Of a DNA stretch of 64,000 nt, positions 26,515-37,970 are shown piece by piece; position 1 is the first letter of the stretch; every line of letters begins with the position of its first letter. The stretch covers positions 42,498,659-42,562,658 of the forward strand of contig CM049313.1 of assembly GCA_026874595.1 (NCBI GenBank), written 5' to 3'. Below the pieces are notes generated by a model. The model saw only the letters and a list, made by a program, of their open reading frames with translations. It did no database searches and had not been told where the DNA came from. The DNA comes from Sipunculus nudus. Its lineage: Eukaryota; Annelida; Sipuncula; Golfingiida; Sipunculidae. The translations under genes and the position numbers were made by a program.

Positions 26515-28614
26515 GGTGGGTTGCTTTGAGCCTGTGCTGACTTGACAGACACACAGTCGCTACAAAAATGAAGGCGGCAGGTCAACCGGAAGTGCTTCTC
26601 TTGGCGACAGAGTACCTCTTATTAACATTTGGTAGAGCCTCAATACATAATTCATGAGCAGCAGACCAATGTCGTTAGATATATTAATTCTTTCGTTCAT
26701 TTATGGTAGCTAGGTTTTGCTGTATTTTGGGGATGCACTCAGGTAGAATGTGTGAATTTCAAGGTAATAAAACAAGATATTTAAGAATAGTTGTATTTCA
26801 AAAGAAAGCGATGCGTGTGGTGAAACATATAATACTGACATAAACAAATTTCTGCAGCAAGTTAGTTCATGAATATTTATGAAAACGGCTGTTGAATGGG
26901 ATTTAAGATTAAAAGTGAAGCCGGGTCTTGGTTACTCAACGGGGCATCTCGACTCACAAGTGCATTTGGCCACATTTGTAGCATTTATGAAAATACACTT
27001 ACACCGTTGTGTAATTCATGTGAATTTATGAATACTGCGTGTTCAAGATAATGATTTTTTACGACTCAAAGCACATGAGGCAATATAATTTGTGTAAATC
27101 TATAGGGTAGGAAAGACCTCATTCAAGACGATACTCGGAGAGTGCACTGGGCCTGGGCTGCTGAACGTGCTAGTGCATCGGATGACTAATATGTAATGCA
27201 GTGACGTTTCCTCTAAATTTAGAAATGATGTTACAGTTTACAGAAGGATGGGTATACATAATGCCTACTCTATAACAAGAAACATACATATAGACTTATG
27301 TCGATGCTTGAACATGAAACGATAGTGGCATAAAATCACATTGCAAATGCCATGGCAATAATTTTGTGGAATTGACAGTCTTGACATTTGTAATTTTGGT
27401 GGTCATTGCTTGGGTAAGACGGACATGTATTATTTCTTTCGTGCTCAATCCGATTCAGTTTGCTTAAATGTGTCTGTTAAAACAATTTTTCACACAAAAT
27501 CCACTAAAATTGAATAGGCCTCTGTCAGCCAGTTACAGTTATTCTGTCACACGATAGGGGGCGCCTGTGTTTGAAGTGAACAGACTCGTCCAAAGGCCTG
27601 TGGATAGCAGATCACTTGTTGCATTATGGGCCTTATATTTATAGACACAACAGGTAGCAGCTAATTTTTGTCTCAAAATAAATGTGGAATTTTATAACAT
27701 GTAGAACGAAAATTTCTTTATGATAAACATGGGCGGTGAAATGTTTTTAAAAGAAGAATAGGGTTGGGGGGGGGGGGGGGGGGGGTTGCTCAAGGGCACT
27801 TGCCGATGACTGTTGAATTTCGCAGATTCTTCAATATTTTAAGAAATAAAAACATCAATACTGAACTTTATATAGCCGCACTAAGCCTGTATGTGAATGT
27901 AACTTCACATAAATCACTTGGAATATCCTTGGTTAATGACCGCAGCATATTAAAGTTTTTATAATACGTACATTGTTAATAGGTGTTTGCGATTGACAGG
28001 TCGTCTGGGTCTGAATTTGAATAGGCAAATGAAAAAGCAACTAAAGGAATTTATACAGTTATGGATTACATTATGTCTAATACAGTATGCCCTCGTACAT
28101 GCGCCGTATAGGATGCAGGACATTTTGGGTTACTGAGAATGTAGGGTTCCTGCTAGGGGTGAATAGGAAGTATTTTTAAATTAAAGATGTAACCTGATAA
28201 AGATGAGATTTAATAACAAAACATTTCCTAAATAAACGAATATTCAGAAATGTAGGTGTATTATCACTGAAGAAAATCTAGTCCCGGGGCACATACGAGT
28301 TTGGCGAGTGTTTTAAGGTGGTACCGTAAACAAATATACAGAGAAAATGTTGGGTCTACATTTATTTAAAAGAAAATCAATTTTGCGAGTGAAGGGATGG
28401 TGTGGTTATATGTACACGATATGTTGTAGGGATGTTATGGTTATATACACGGTATGCTGCAGGGATGTTCTGGTTATATACACGGTATACTGTAGGGATG
28501 GCACTTAAATGCAACAAATAAATGCAGCAGTCCCATAAACATATTAATTAGATCTGTGTCGGTGACTATACATCGCACAATTCTGATTTCCAGTGACTAC
28601 TGTCTGTCTGTCTT

Positions 28615-28680
<66 letters not shown>

Positions 28681-29126
28681 ATTGGCAGCGCATTCCTTGG
28701 TGAAATTTGAATTGCTTTCCGCCGCCTCTAATTTATCCACACGATAGTTCATACTATAGGTACAGGCCTTTGTACTACATGGGACAAAGTTCACCTTTTA
28801 AACCTTTAAGGATGCGATAAAATATGTGCAACGTTTTGTTATATGTTCTTTCGCACACGTTGGAAGTGGGTTTGTCAGGTGTAAGTGCGTTTCGTGAACA
28901 TGATTGTTTAAAGTTGGTCCTTAATGATAGTTTAAATTTTTAACTTAATGAGTAATACATTTGATAAACTTTAATTCACTAACGTAAATAATAATGCAGA
29001 TTAATATTTAAATATAACAAATATGAATCAAAGTACATCGATCAGGTCGGGTACAAAATCTTTCGTATCGGCATAATAAATTGACAACTTCATTTAAAGT
29101 TATGTCTGTGTTTTTTTATTCTGTAG
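26515..29126. other. Intergenic DNA between TBCA and the NAT8-like gene
   Basis: The TBCA promoter and 5' UTR should lie next to 26515, and 5' sequence of the NAT8-like gene near the right end. The region holds a 21-nt poly-G tract (27766-27786), three short repeats of GGTTATATACACGGTAT type near 28400-28490, and a (GTCT)n(CT)n microsatellite (28600-28676). No other gene seen. Confidence 0.45.
28600..28676. repeat. (GTCT)n(CT)n microsatellite
   Basis: Compound simple repeat of tetranucleotide then dinucleotide units. Open frames of Ser-Leu or Arg-Glu across it are artefacts. Confidence 0.95.
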
Positions 29127-29134
29127 GGGTTAAG

Positions 29135-29821
29135 ATGGTCATGCATGACATCAACATCCGGCCGTGGACCCCTCAAGACCAACCTGGTACCATGGTCGTT
29201 CTTCAAGATGGCAGCTTCAGTAACATAGAACCAGCATTTAGAGTCGCGTTGCGACGAAAACCATTCCAGTTTTTCACAGTGACGGTGTGCGTGGTGGCGT
29301 ACTCGTTCACTAAATCAATAATTATCTTCATCGGACTCATGTTAGTGATGTTCGCCCTTCTCTACTTTGCCCAGATCCTTGGGGCTTTGTATTATTTGTA
29401 TGGGCCTCCGCTGCGAGACATGAGGGACGTAAAAACGAATTACTTCAGTGATAATGATTGTCGTTTCTGGGTGGCGGAAGCCAAAGATCACCGAGGAAGG
29501 AAACGAATAGTCGGCACCATAGCTATTATGAAAAAGGCCGCCGATAAAAATCTCCGCAAGAGGGCGTGGTTGCGGCGCATGGCTGTGCACCGTGATTTTC
29601 GAGGTAACGGCATCGCGAAGAAACTAGTGGCTGTGGCCCTGCAGTTCTGTAAAGAGCGGAAATATGACCGAGTGGAGCTAATTACAACGGAGATCCAGTC
29701 AGCGGCCAAGCATCTCTACATGGCGCTAGGTTTTCAATTGGTTGGATATAAACCGTATAAATATGTGTGTGGTCTTGTCAGGATATATACTTATGAATTC
29801 GCGTACAGCATATACCATTAA
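29135..29821 (+). CDS. NAT8-like membrane-anchored N-acetyltransferase
   Basis: A 228-residue GNAT-family protein resembling NAT8/Camello acetyltransferases, which sit in ER/Golgi membranes and transfer acetyl groups from acetyl-CoA to amines. Residues 6-35 form the polar N-terminus (INIRPWTPQDQP). Residues 43-88 are a long hydrophobic stretch, enough for one or two membrane helices. The GNAT fold runs from about 100 to 215, with WVAEA at 112-116 and GTIAI at 127-131. The acetyl-CoA loop is in RRMAVHRDFRGNGIAKKL (147-164), where R156-x-x-G159-x-A161 fits the Q/R-x-x-G-x-G/A motif. A late HLYMALGF (193-200) is typical of strand 6 and helix 4. The whole domain is in one exon. An acceptor (TTCTGTAG, 29119-29126) sits eight bases before the ATG, so 5' UTR is probably spliced on. 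An in-frame ATG at 29102 would lie in that intron. Confidence 0.9.
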   Translation: MVMHDINIRPWTPQDQPGTMVVLQDGSFSNIEPAFRVALRRKPFQFFTVTVCVVAYSFTKSIIIFIGLMLVMFALLYFAQILGALYYLYGPPLRDMRDVKTNYFSDNDCRFWVAEAKDHRGRKRIVGTIAIMKKAADKNLRKRAWLRRMAVHRDFRGNGIAKKLVAVALQFCKERKYDRVELITTEIQSAAKHLYMALGFQLVGYKPYKYVCGLVRIYTYEFAYSIYH

Positions 29822-30599
29822 TCATATATATCAGCAACTACCTGAATCTATATATTGTCTCAATCGTGGTTCAAAGTCTGCAAATATATTTTATTACCAT
29901 TATCATATTTTTTATAACTGTAAGTGTCGTATGTAAGACGCGGTATGCTCAAATGTACGTTTACGTAATTTATGTCGCTGCATGGTCTCTGAATGCGGAG
30001 TTTGTACATGTATGTTTCTGCATTGTTGCTTTTCGATTGTATTAAATATTTACATGTCACATTTGCGTGCGGTATTTACCAACATGCATGAATAGTATTT
30101 TTTTCAAACGGTTGAATGTTAAGAAGCGCGAACTGTTATTGCGACCTGCCCCTGGATGTCAGTATTTATTTGATCATATATGAAAGACATTTAGGTTAGC
30201 GCTATTTAAATAAATTTCTACATGGTATTGTTTGATAAAATGTGTTTTGTTACGTTTTACATTTTTACCTCCAACGTCAGTGTTCTTGATATGACTTTCT
30301 GTAACATCCAATACGTGAAATAAAATATACAATTTATAAACCATCGTTTGGTTTTCCTTCTGTAAAAGGACGTACTTCCTTCCCAAGTACAATAATCCTT
30401 CATGTGCATGCACTGGTTTATGTATATATGCAGAGTTGAGACTAGTAGGACTTAGAATTGTACAAACCTGTAATCAAGCGTTTCCCGTTAATTTAAAATG
30501 AGGCCTAGCACTTATAAAACAATTGAAGGCCGAAGGACAAGGGTCATCATAGACGTGAAGTATTTAAGTTTAAAGACTGAACCATTACCGAATGATCTC

Positions 30600-30657
<58 letters not shown>

Positions 30658-30989
30658 TTTTGTATTATATGGATATTGTGAATGAATTATGAATTGAAAT
30701 ATTATCATTACAGAAATGTAACATTTATAGCCTTGATATGTGATCAATGAAATTCAACTGGTCACTTATGGACACACGTGGTTTTTCAGTCTCTGACGGG
30801 AACAAAACTTTCCATATTAGAATTGCACAAGATTAGAAAATTACAACAGCTCATGTCTAAACTCTTGATTAAATGGTTTTGAGTAAACTTTGGTTTGTTT
30901 AATATTTTACTAGGAACAAAGGTGGATCGAGAAGACCGGGAAAATAGAAATTTAGAATTCAAGAAAAAATGAACGCGTCTCAGGGGGCG
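29822..30989. other. 3' UTR and intergenic DNA
   Basis: AT-rich DNA after the NAT8-like stop codon, with a (TA)n microsatellite at 30602-30655. No other gene seen. Confidence 0.45.
30602..30655. repeat. (TA)n microsatellite
   Basis: Uninterrupted TA dinucleotides, about 27 units. Confidence 0.97.
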
Positions 30990-31275
30990 GGGGCGGTGGA
31001 GTATAATGGTTAAGGTGCCGGGCCCATGATCGAGAGGTCGTGAGTTCAAATCTCGGCCAGATACCCACCGTGCCAAGTGTGCTTCTGTCCACCCAACAGT
31101 AGAAATGAGTACCAGTAAATACTGGGAAGGTAACCTGCGATGGATTAGCGTCCCATCCACAGTGAGGTGTTAAAATCCTGGGTTGCTTCACGATACAGAA
31201 ACGTGATAAGCTCCGGCCTGATGAGCCAGTAAAGGCTCGGGTGTAAAAGCCCAACAGACGTTACCTTTACCTTAC
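30990..31275 (+). mobile_element. tRNA-derived SINE
   Basis: A pol III promoter is readable: A box TATAATGGTTAAGGTGCCG and B box GAGTTCAAATCTC, separated by about 32 bases as in tRNA genes. A non-tRNA body follows with the segments GCGATGGATTAGCGTCCCAT and GATAAGCTCCGGCCTGATGA. The tail is made of ACCTTT-type repeats (TTACCTTTACCTTA). About 285 bp. Target duplications were not found. The body is of the type seen in mollusc and other invertebrate SINEs (recollection, not a search). Confidence 0.8.
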
Positions 31276-31721
31276 GTGTGCGGTATCGGGGTTCGCGACA
31301 AATTTAAAACAATATTTATATTAGATCAGTGCTTGATGAACACTTATTCGGATATTACCTTTATCATGGCTTTGTTTTTATAAAACGTAAGCTACCAAGA
31401 TAGACTAAATATCCAGGGGCCCTTTAACTATACTCGACATCAATATGGAATTTTGTCCAAAAAGTCTGTGCAGTCAAATCGAAAAGGAATCGCATAAACC
31501 TTGCGATTAAGCAACAGCGTGTAAAATTGTTTGACCTAAAAAAACTTAGGGCAGCAAAAGGCCCCTAAGAACCAACAATCACTCCCGCCCCCTCCCCTGT
31601 ATCCGCCGGTGTTTATTTCACAACCTAGGTTTCTCGAATGCTTTACATCTATGTTACAATATGTCATGGAAACGAGTGAATCATGACATATTTTCAGCCA
31701 TAGTTTTAAGTTTATTTATTG
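31276..31721. other. No gene seen
   Basis: Single-copy-looking DNA between the SINE and the left edge of the duplicated segment. Confidence 0.4.
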
Positions 31722-32111
31722 CTGAAATATTACACTTTGTTAATTTTTTGAGAAAACAGTTACACTTTGTTATAAATTTTTACGGATTGAAATTAGAACT
31801 GATTTTATGACAACATGGCATTCTGTTATTTGACACGATGGGTTAGGGAGAGGTAATATGCATGGTATGTCCACAATAGTTATAAAAGTTGGAGGGACGC
31901 CACCACTGTTTCCCACCAAATTGCCCTAAGATACTGTCTCATTAAAACTTCGACCACTCAGCATTACCAGCCATCACAGTTTGTCTCCACTCTAAGAATA
32001 TAGATTGCAAACTCATTAAAAGTAACAAACTCTGTAGCTAATTGTGATCAGACCCTACCCATTGTAACTCGCCTATAAGCATTTCTTTTCATGTATTTGA
32101 TATCTTCTGTG

Positions 32112-34046
32112 GTAGTTACACGTGGGTCTTGTACTGGGACCTGTACTGGAGGGTTCTGGACTGAGAGTTGTACTCGAGGGTCCTGGACTGGGACTTTCAC
32201 TGCAGGGTTCTGGACTGAGAGTTGTACTCGAGGGTTCTGGACTGGGACTTTTCCTGCAGGGTCCTTGACTGAGAATTGTACTCGAGGGTCCTGGACTTTG
32301 GACTTCTTCTCGAGGGTCCTGGATTAGGACTTGTACTCGATCATCCGGTACCCGACTTATACTCGAGGGTCCGGGACTCTAATTTACTCGGACTCGGAGA
32401 TAAGGACTCGATAATCCAGGCATAGTCCATCGCGAGTCCAGTAGAAAAGTATAAGCTCTTTCAAATAATTATGAAGACTGTTATACATATGCGACCCACT
32501 AACAGAATATTACAAAGAAAAAGGACTTGTATTGGAGGGTCCTGGACTGGGACTTGTATTCGAGGGTCCGGGACTCGGATTTGTACTTGAGGGACCTGGA
32601 CTGGGACTTGTTCTCGATGGTCCTGGACTCGGACTTGCACTCGAGGGTCCTTTACTGGTACTTGTATTCGAGGGTCCAGGACTCGGACTTGTACTCGATG
32701 GTAGGGGACTAAGATTGTAGTCGAGGGTGCTTGACTAGGACTTTTACTCGAGGGTGCTGGACTGGGACTTTTACTCGAGTGTGCTGGACTGGGACTTTTA
32801 CTCGACGGTGCTGGACTAGGACTTTTACTCGAGGGTGCTAGACTGGGACTTTTACTCGAGTGTGCTGGACTGGGACTTTTACTCGAAGGTGCTGGACAGG
32901 TACTTTTACTCGAGGGTGCTGGACTGGGACTTTTACTCGAGGGTGCTGGACTGGGACTTTTACTCGAGGGTGCTGGACTGGGACTTTTACTCGAAGGTGC
33001 TGGACAGGTACTTTTACTCGAGGGTGCTGGACTGGGACTTTTACTCGAGGGTGCTGGACTGGGACTTTTACTCGAGGGTGCTGGACTGGTACTTTTACTC
33101 GAGGGTGCTGGACTGGGACTTTTACTCGAGGGTGCTGGACTCGGACTTGCACTCGAGGGTCCTTTACTGGTACTTGTATTCGAGGGTCCAGGACTCGGAC
33201 TTGTACTCGATGGTAGGGGACTAAGATTGTAGTCGAGGGTGCTTGACTAGGACTTTTACTCGAGGGTGCTGGACTGGGACTTTTACTCGAGTGTGCTGGA
33301 CTGGGACTTTTACTCGACGGTGCTGGACTAGGACTTTTACTCGAGGGTGCTAGACTGGGACTTTTACTCGAGTGTGCTGGACTGGGACTTTTACTCGAAG
33401 GTGCTGGACAGGTACTTTTACTCGAGGGTGCTGGACTGGGACTTTTACTCGAGGGTGCTGGACTGGGACTTTTACTCGAAGGTGCTGGACAGGTACTTTT
33501 ACTCGAGGGTGCTGGACAGGTACTTTTACTCGAGGGTGCTGGACTGGGACTTTTACTCGAGGGTGCTGGACTGGTACTTTTACTCGAGGGTGCTGGACTG
33601 GGACTTTTACTCGAGGGTGCTGGACTGGTACTTTTACTCGAGGGTGCTGGACTGGGACTTTTACTCGAGGGTGCTGGACTGGGACTTTTACTCGAAGGTG
33701 CTGGACTGGTACTTTTACTCGAGGGTGCTAGACTGGGACTTTTACTCGAGGGTGCTGGACTGGGACTTTTACTCGAGGGTGCTGGACTGGTACTTTTACT
33801 CGAGGGTGCTGGACAGGTACTTTTACTCGAGGGTGCTGGACTGGTACTTTTACTCGAGGGTGCTGGACTGGTACCTTTACTCGAGGGTGCTAGACTGGGA
33901 CTTTTACTCGAGGGTGCTGGACTGGGACTTTTACTCGAAGGTGCTGGACTGGTACTTTTACTCGAGGGTGCTGGACTGGGACTTTTACTCGAGGGTGCTG
34001 GACTGGGACTTTTACTCGAGGGTGCTGGACTGGGACTTGTACTCTG
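32112..34046. repeat. 27-bp minisatellite with a 513-bp higher-order repeat
   Basis: The unit is of the type GGACTGGGACTTTTACTCGA, then GGGTGCT (27 bp). Related looser units fill 32112-32385 and the tight array runs 32522-34046. A block starting at the variant GATGGTAGGGGACTAAGATT (near 32697) recurs with all its variants in order at 33210. The shift of 513 bp equals 19 units. The array is open in most frames because 27 is a multiple of three. The longest frame (minus strand, Ser-Pro-Ala-Pro-Ser-Ser-Lys repeats) starts at a GTG and contains no ATG, so it is not supported as a gene. Confidence 0.93.
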
Positions 34047-34304
34047 GTTATCCGTCACCGTTCTACATAATAAACTTCACATATTATTGTACATTTTTAT
34101 GTTTCAAATTAATCATAATTTAATGCTCGTATTTACATAAGCAAAGATGTAGTCATATGAGTCATAAAAAAGTATGCATATTTCATAATGTTATAATAGT
34201 ATGCAAATTTCAACTGCATGCTTCTGTTTACCCCTCACCAGTCTGTGTATTTCAGTCTTATTACCTGATGAGTATTTTTCCTAAAGAAAGTAACATACAG
34301 TTTA

Positions 34305-34309
34305 CTCAA
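34305..34309. other. Target duplication CTCAA, left of BEL/Pao
   Basis: The same five bases follow the element at 44800-44804. Copy 2 of the duplicated segment has a single CTCAA at the matching place (near 58080), which is the empty site. Confidence 0.92.
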
Positions 34310-35243
34310 TGTGACTGGTAGCCGAGATCAGCCAGAGAAATATGTCAGGACGCGGCAGGGTTTTTAATTCTTTATTCTGAAGCCGGTTCAATCTACAAAT
34401 TAACAAATATAAATTTACTCTAATGTCTAAAGCAACATCTAAATGCAAATAAGTATGGACGTGCATAAATAAATGAAATCCCAATGGATGTAATATATAT
34501 ATATAAGGTATATAAATGACTCTTAAAGTGTATGAATAATAAACATATCAATCATGCTGCTGATATGACAAACGAATCCAAATTCTAAACTATGTATGGC
34601 TTACAGATCAGAAAATAATATATTGACTGAATAAGAAGTCTATGCTGCTTTATGTTTACCCTTTTATACTGATCTGTTACTTTAACCTAATAATATTGAA
34701 ATATAAGCCATTAAATTTACTGATTTAGTGTAAATACTAGTTACTTGTACCAAAATGCAGCAGTAAATAAGCAAATATCACAATTTAATCATTATTCCTA
34801 CATAACACAAACATATGAAGACATAATTAAGCTATTCCTATATACAGCAACACAGTCATGGATGGCATTGTCCTTTTATGAGAGCCTAGCTCCGCTCATA
34901 TCAGCAGTGACATACCACAGCCCATACTATCTTACAGCACAGAAAAATAAATTGGGCCCTGTCCGTACATGGGAGCAAGCACTGTTCAGCATGTATACAA
35001 GCTACTACAGGGTAATGTAGGGCGTGACAATCGAGGTACACAAACTTTTTCTGTTCTATTACAACTTTCAAACTATAAAATGAAGAAATGTTAATGACTG
35101 CAGTATTAAGACTACTTAATGAATATTTTATACAATTATCAGTATATAAATGAAAGTAAATATGTGATTACTTACGACATTGCGGCATATTGTCGAGCAA
35201 CATGCTTCTCCCCTTATGGGTTCAGGCTGATCTGATTACCAAA

Positions 35244-37681
35244 CAAGTGACCCATGGGTCATGACGCTCAGCTGCCAAGCATGACCTGTGATCATGGACT
35301 GAGATTCACAACTTCCAGTCAAATTTTGAAGAACCAATTTGCCAATTTGTTGAAAATTTTCTATGACAACAGAAATATATATCACCTATGTCTGGTTAAA
35401 ACACAGTGAATTGATGGTCTGAGGAAAATGCATGATTGTTAAGCTATCAGGAACTATTCCAACAGCTTGCTTGAAACCTGTCAGTCTCAAAAGGAACACC
35501 ACAAAGGGCAAATATAAGATCAAAATATATAGCAAAAATCAAGGAAATACATGCAAGAATTATTGAGAAACATGTGCTTCTGTATGAATTTTTATTCAAT
35601 ACAAGCCAACTGTACTGCACTTTTATAAATGATGGTTATATTTATTCAGAAATATTTGACCCAATCCTTTACAAGATTACATAAATATACATCCAACTGC
35701 ATTCACTTTAACTGTTCTTCAGATAATATGATCAAAAGGAATTAAAAGATGGTTGCCTGGTGGCCATATTGGACTTCTGACAAGTCTGAAATCAGACAAC
35801 AAACATTCTCTAAATCGGACCAAACATTAAAGAAAAATTACCGAAACTGCCCTGAAGAAAGAATTTCGAAGGTGGCTAACTGGCAGACATAATGGATTTC
35901 TGACAAGTATGACATTTGATATCCCACATTCTCCAATAAGAGACCAAACTTGGGGCAAATTATCCAGTAATAAATGCCCAAAATAATTCAAAAGGCATGT
36001 CCAGGCCCTCATATCAGATTTATAGATATGCAATTGTAAAAAGTGTAAGTCCAATATTTTTATTATCACTCTGCTTTTCAATGGGGTCAGCAGGGTAGGT
36101 AAACTGCCAAACCTGAAAGAAAAGAAATGCAAAAAGCATGACTAAGAGTCTTGAAATAAAACAAAAAGCCATCCTAAATCAAGGTACACATCCACATATT
36201 ATGAGAACAAACACTTGCTTTTATATGTGGTGAAATATATATTAAAATATTCAGGTATCTAGGAAACTAAGTTTATTGCTAGGATTCCATAAAATAAACT
36301 GCAAAATGTTCCCATCATCTTATAAATCAGTAGCTAAACCTTAATACTATACTCTCATAGTCTTAATGCCTGGCTGAAGCATTCTGACAACAGTGTTTTT
36401 GTTATGAAGTAACGAGGTACTTATCACTGAGCCTTATCACTTAATAGGCTGATACAAAAGGGAGTCATATGTCACCAGTGTCACTCACAATTACAGCCAC
36501 ACAGGGAGATGTACCAGCTGGAGTGGGATGGTTATATATACAAGAAAAATAGAGATGATCTATAAAATAAGTAATTGTGAACATCCCTGACCTATGACCT
36601 TGGCCTTTTGCCCATATATCAACTGGATTCTTTCTAAATGATGGGTAACTACTGACCACTTAAATCTGGTGTAATTACTTGGCAACCAATGGGTGAATAA
36701 CTTTGACCTGCAACCTTTAACCTGCTGACCAGTTGACCCCAAAATCAATAAGTTATTTATTCAAGCAAAAAGACCCATAAATATGAAGTTTGAGTCAAAC
36801 TGAGTGATGCATAGATGTGGCATATGTGAAAGACTGAAGGTTTGGGTTGAACAGTTACACTTGAAATATGCTCACAAGCATTTAGAACAATTAAATATTG
36901 TGACCTTGACCTTTAACTTTTTGACCTCAACATCAATAGGCTTCTTCCCTTATTGGTAGGTAAGCCATATATGACAGATTAAAGGTACAGATTGAAAAGT
37001 TTGCCTGAAAATGACTCCACACAAGAAGTGGGTGCTGTGAACTTGACCTTTGACCTCAAAATCAACAGGTCTTTTCCCGTGTTGGCAGAGAAGCGATATC
37101 AGTGCTGGAAGGTTTGGTATGAAAAGTCTAGCTTGAAATGTGTCCAATACCTTTTCAAAGAAGTGGATCCTGTGACCCTGACCTTTGACCTTGTGACCTC
37201 AAAATCTATAGGATTCTTCTTCAACTTAGTATGTGAGCTATATGTGAAAGATCAAAGAATTGGGATGAAAGGGTTGGCTTAAAATGCATCCACAGGCTTT
37301 TCAAAGAAGAGGCTCCTGTGACCTTGACCTTTGACCTTTTGACCTAAAAAAATTATGGTTCTTCCCCTGTTGGTAGGTGAGCTGTATGTGAAAGATGAAA
37401 GGTTTGGGATGAAAATTTTGTCTCAAAGAGTTATTTCTGGGGGGTGCAAACACACCCCATAACTTCGAGAATATAGGTCGCAGTGACCTTATTTCAGGTT
37501 TGCAAGGAGATCTTTTTATAACCTCTAAGACTGCATAGGGTTCATGGCCCTAGCCCCTACGGTTACAATTTGTGCCCTGCTAACGGACGGACGGCCGGCC
37601 GGACGGCCGGACGGACAGACGGAAGGACGCCGGACAAAGACCCATCGCTATAGCCCAGCATGACTGAAAGTCAGCTGAGCT
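35244..37681 (-). mobile_element. Helentron-like non-autonomous element B, nested in the LTR
   Basis: Minus-strand copy with the same ends as element A: AGCTCAGCTGACT and a GGAC/GGCC microsatellite (about 37583-37625) at its 5' side, and CAGCTGAGC plus the palindrome TGACCCATGGGTCA and CTTG at its 3' side. The intact LTR at 44690 gives the empty site, a run of six A; the filled site has three A on one side and five on the other. Insertion within a homopolymer with little or no duplication fits Helentron T^T targeting. The interior differs from element A: it holds 5-6 core units of about 135-147 bp rich in TGACCTTTGACC. Confidence 0.78.
36580..37345 (-). repeat. Tandem cores of element B with AGGTCA half-sites
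   Basis: The clearest units start near 36898, 37033, 37168 and 37315. Perfect AGGTCA-N-AGGTCA (DR1) sites, read on the minus strand, lie at 36588-36600, 37044-37056, 37179-37191 and 37325-37337. The last is flanked by further half-sites, giving AGGTCAAAGGTCAAGGTCA. These are consensus sites for nuclear receptors of the HNF4/RXR/ERR type; binding here is untested. Confidence 0.85.
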
Positions 37682-37970
37682 AAAAATGCACGAACTGCCG
37701 TACAGACAAAAAAGTAACTGAGCCACTTACTGGCTCATGCTTCTTGTGCCACCTAGTGGAAATCAATGGAAAATGACTACGTCCCTTACACCGCCCCACG
37801 AACCCGACTTCAGGAGGGTTAAAATGACCTCTCAACTGGGACGTAGGCATATTAACATATAAATTATCCTAAAGATTACAACAATATATGGGAAAGCAGT
37901 TCCTCTCCTACGTTATTTACCTGATAATACTACCTAGAAAGCATTCGATACAATTGATACATTCTTTCAA

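Larger units (their letters stand above)
34310..37790 (-). repeat. 3' LTR of BEL/Pao, split by a nested element
   Basis: Matches 43759-44799 on both sides of the insertion at 35244-37681. Without the insertion it is about 1,043 bp, against 1,041 for the 5' LTR. Confidence 0.92.

Noticed and set aside
28556-28794. Ser-Leu or Arg-Glu-rich frames near 28.6 kb
   Set aside because: They are translations of the (GTCT)n(CT)n microsatellite.
30990-31065. Functional tRNA gene
   Set aside because: A and B boxes are present but the acceptor stem does not pair and a SINE body and tail follow.
32838-34058. 406-codon minus-strand Ser-Pro-rich repeat frame, a possible mucin- or silk-like protein
   Set aside because: It starts at GTG, contains no ATG, and several other frames of the same array are equally open because the unit is 27 bp. 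No signal peptide, conserved start or splice context seen.
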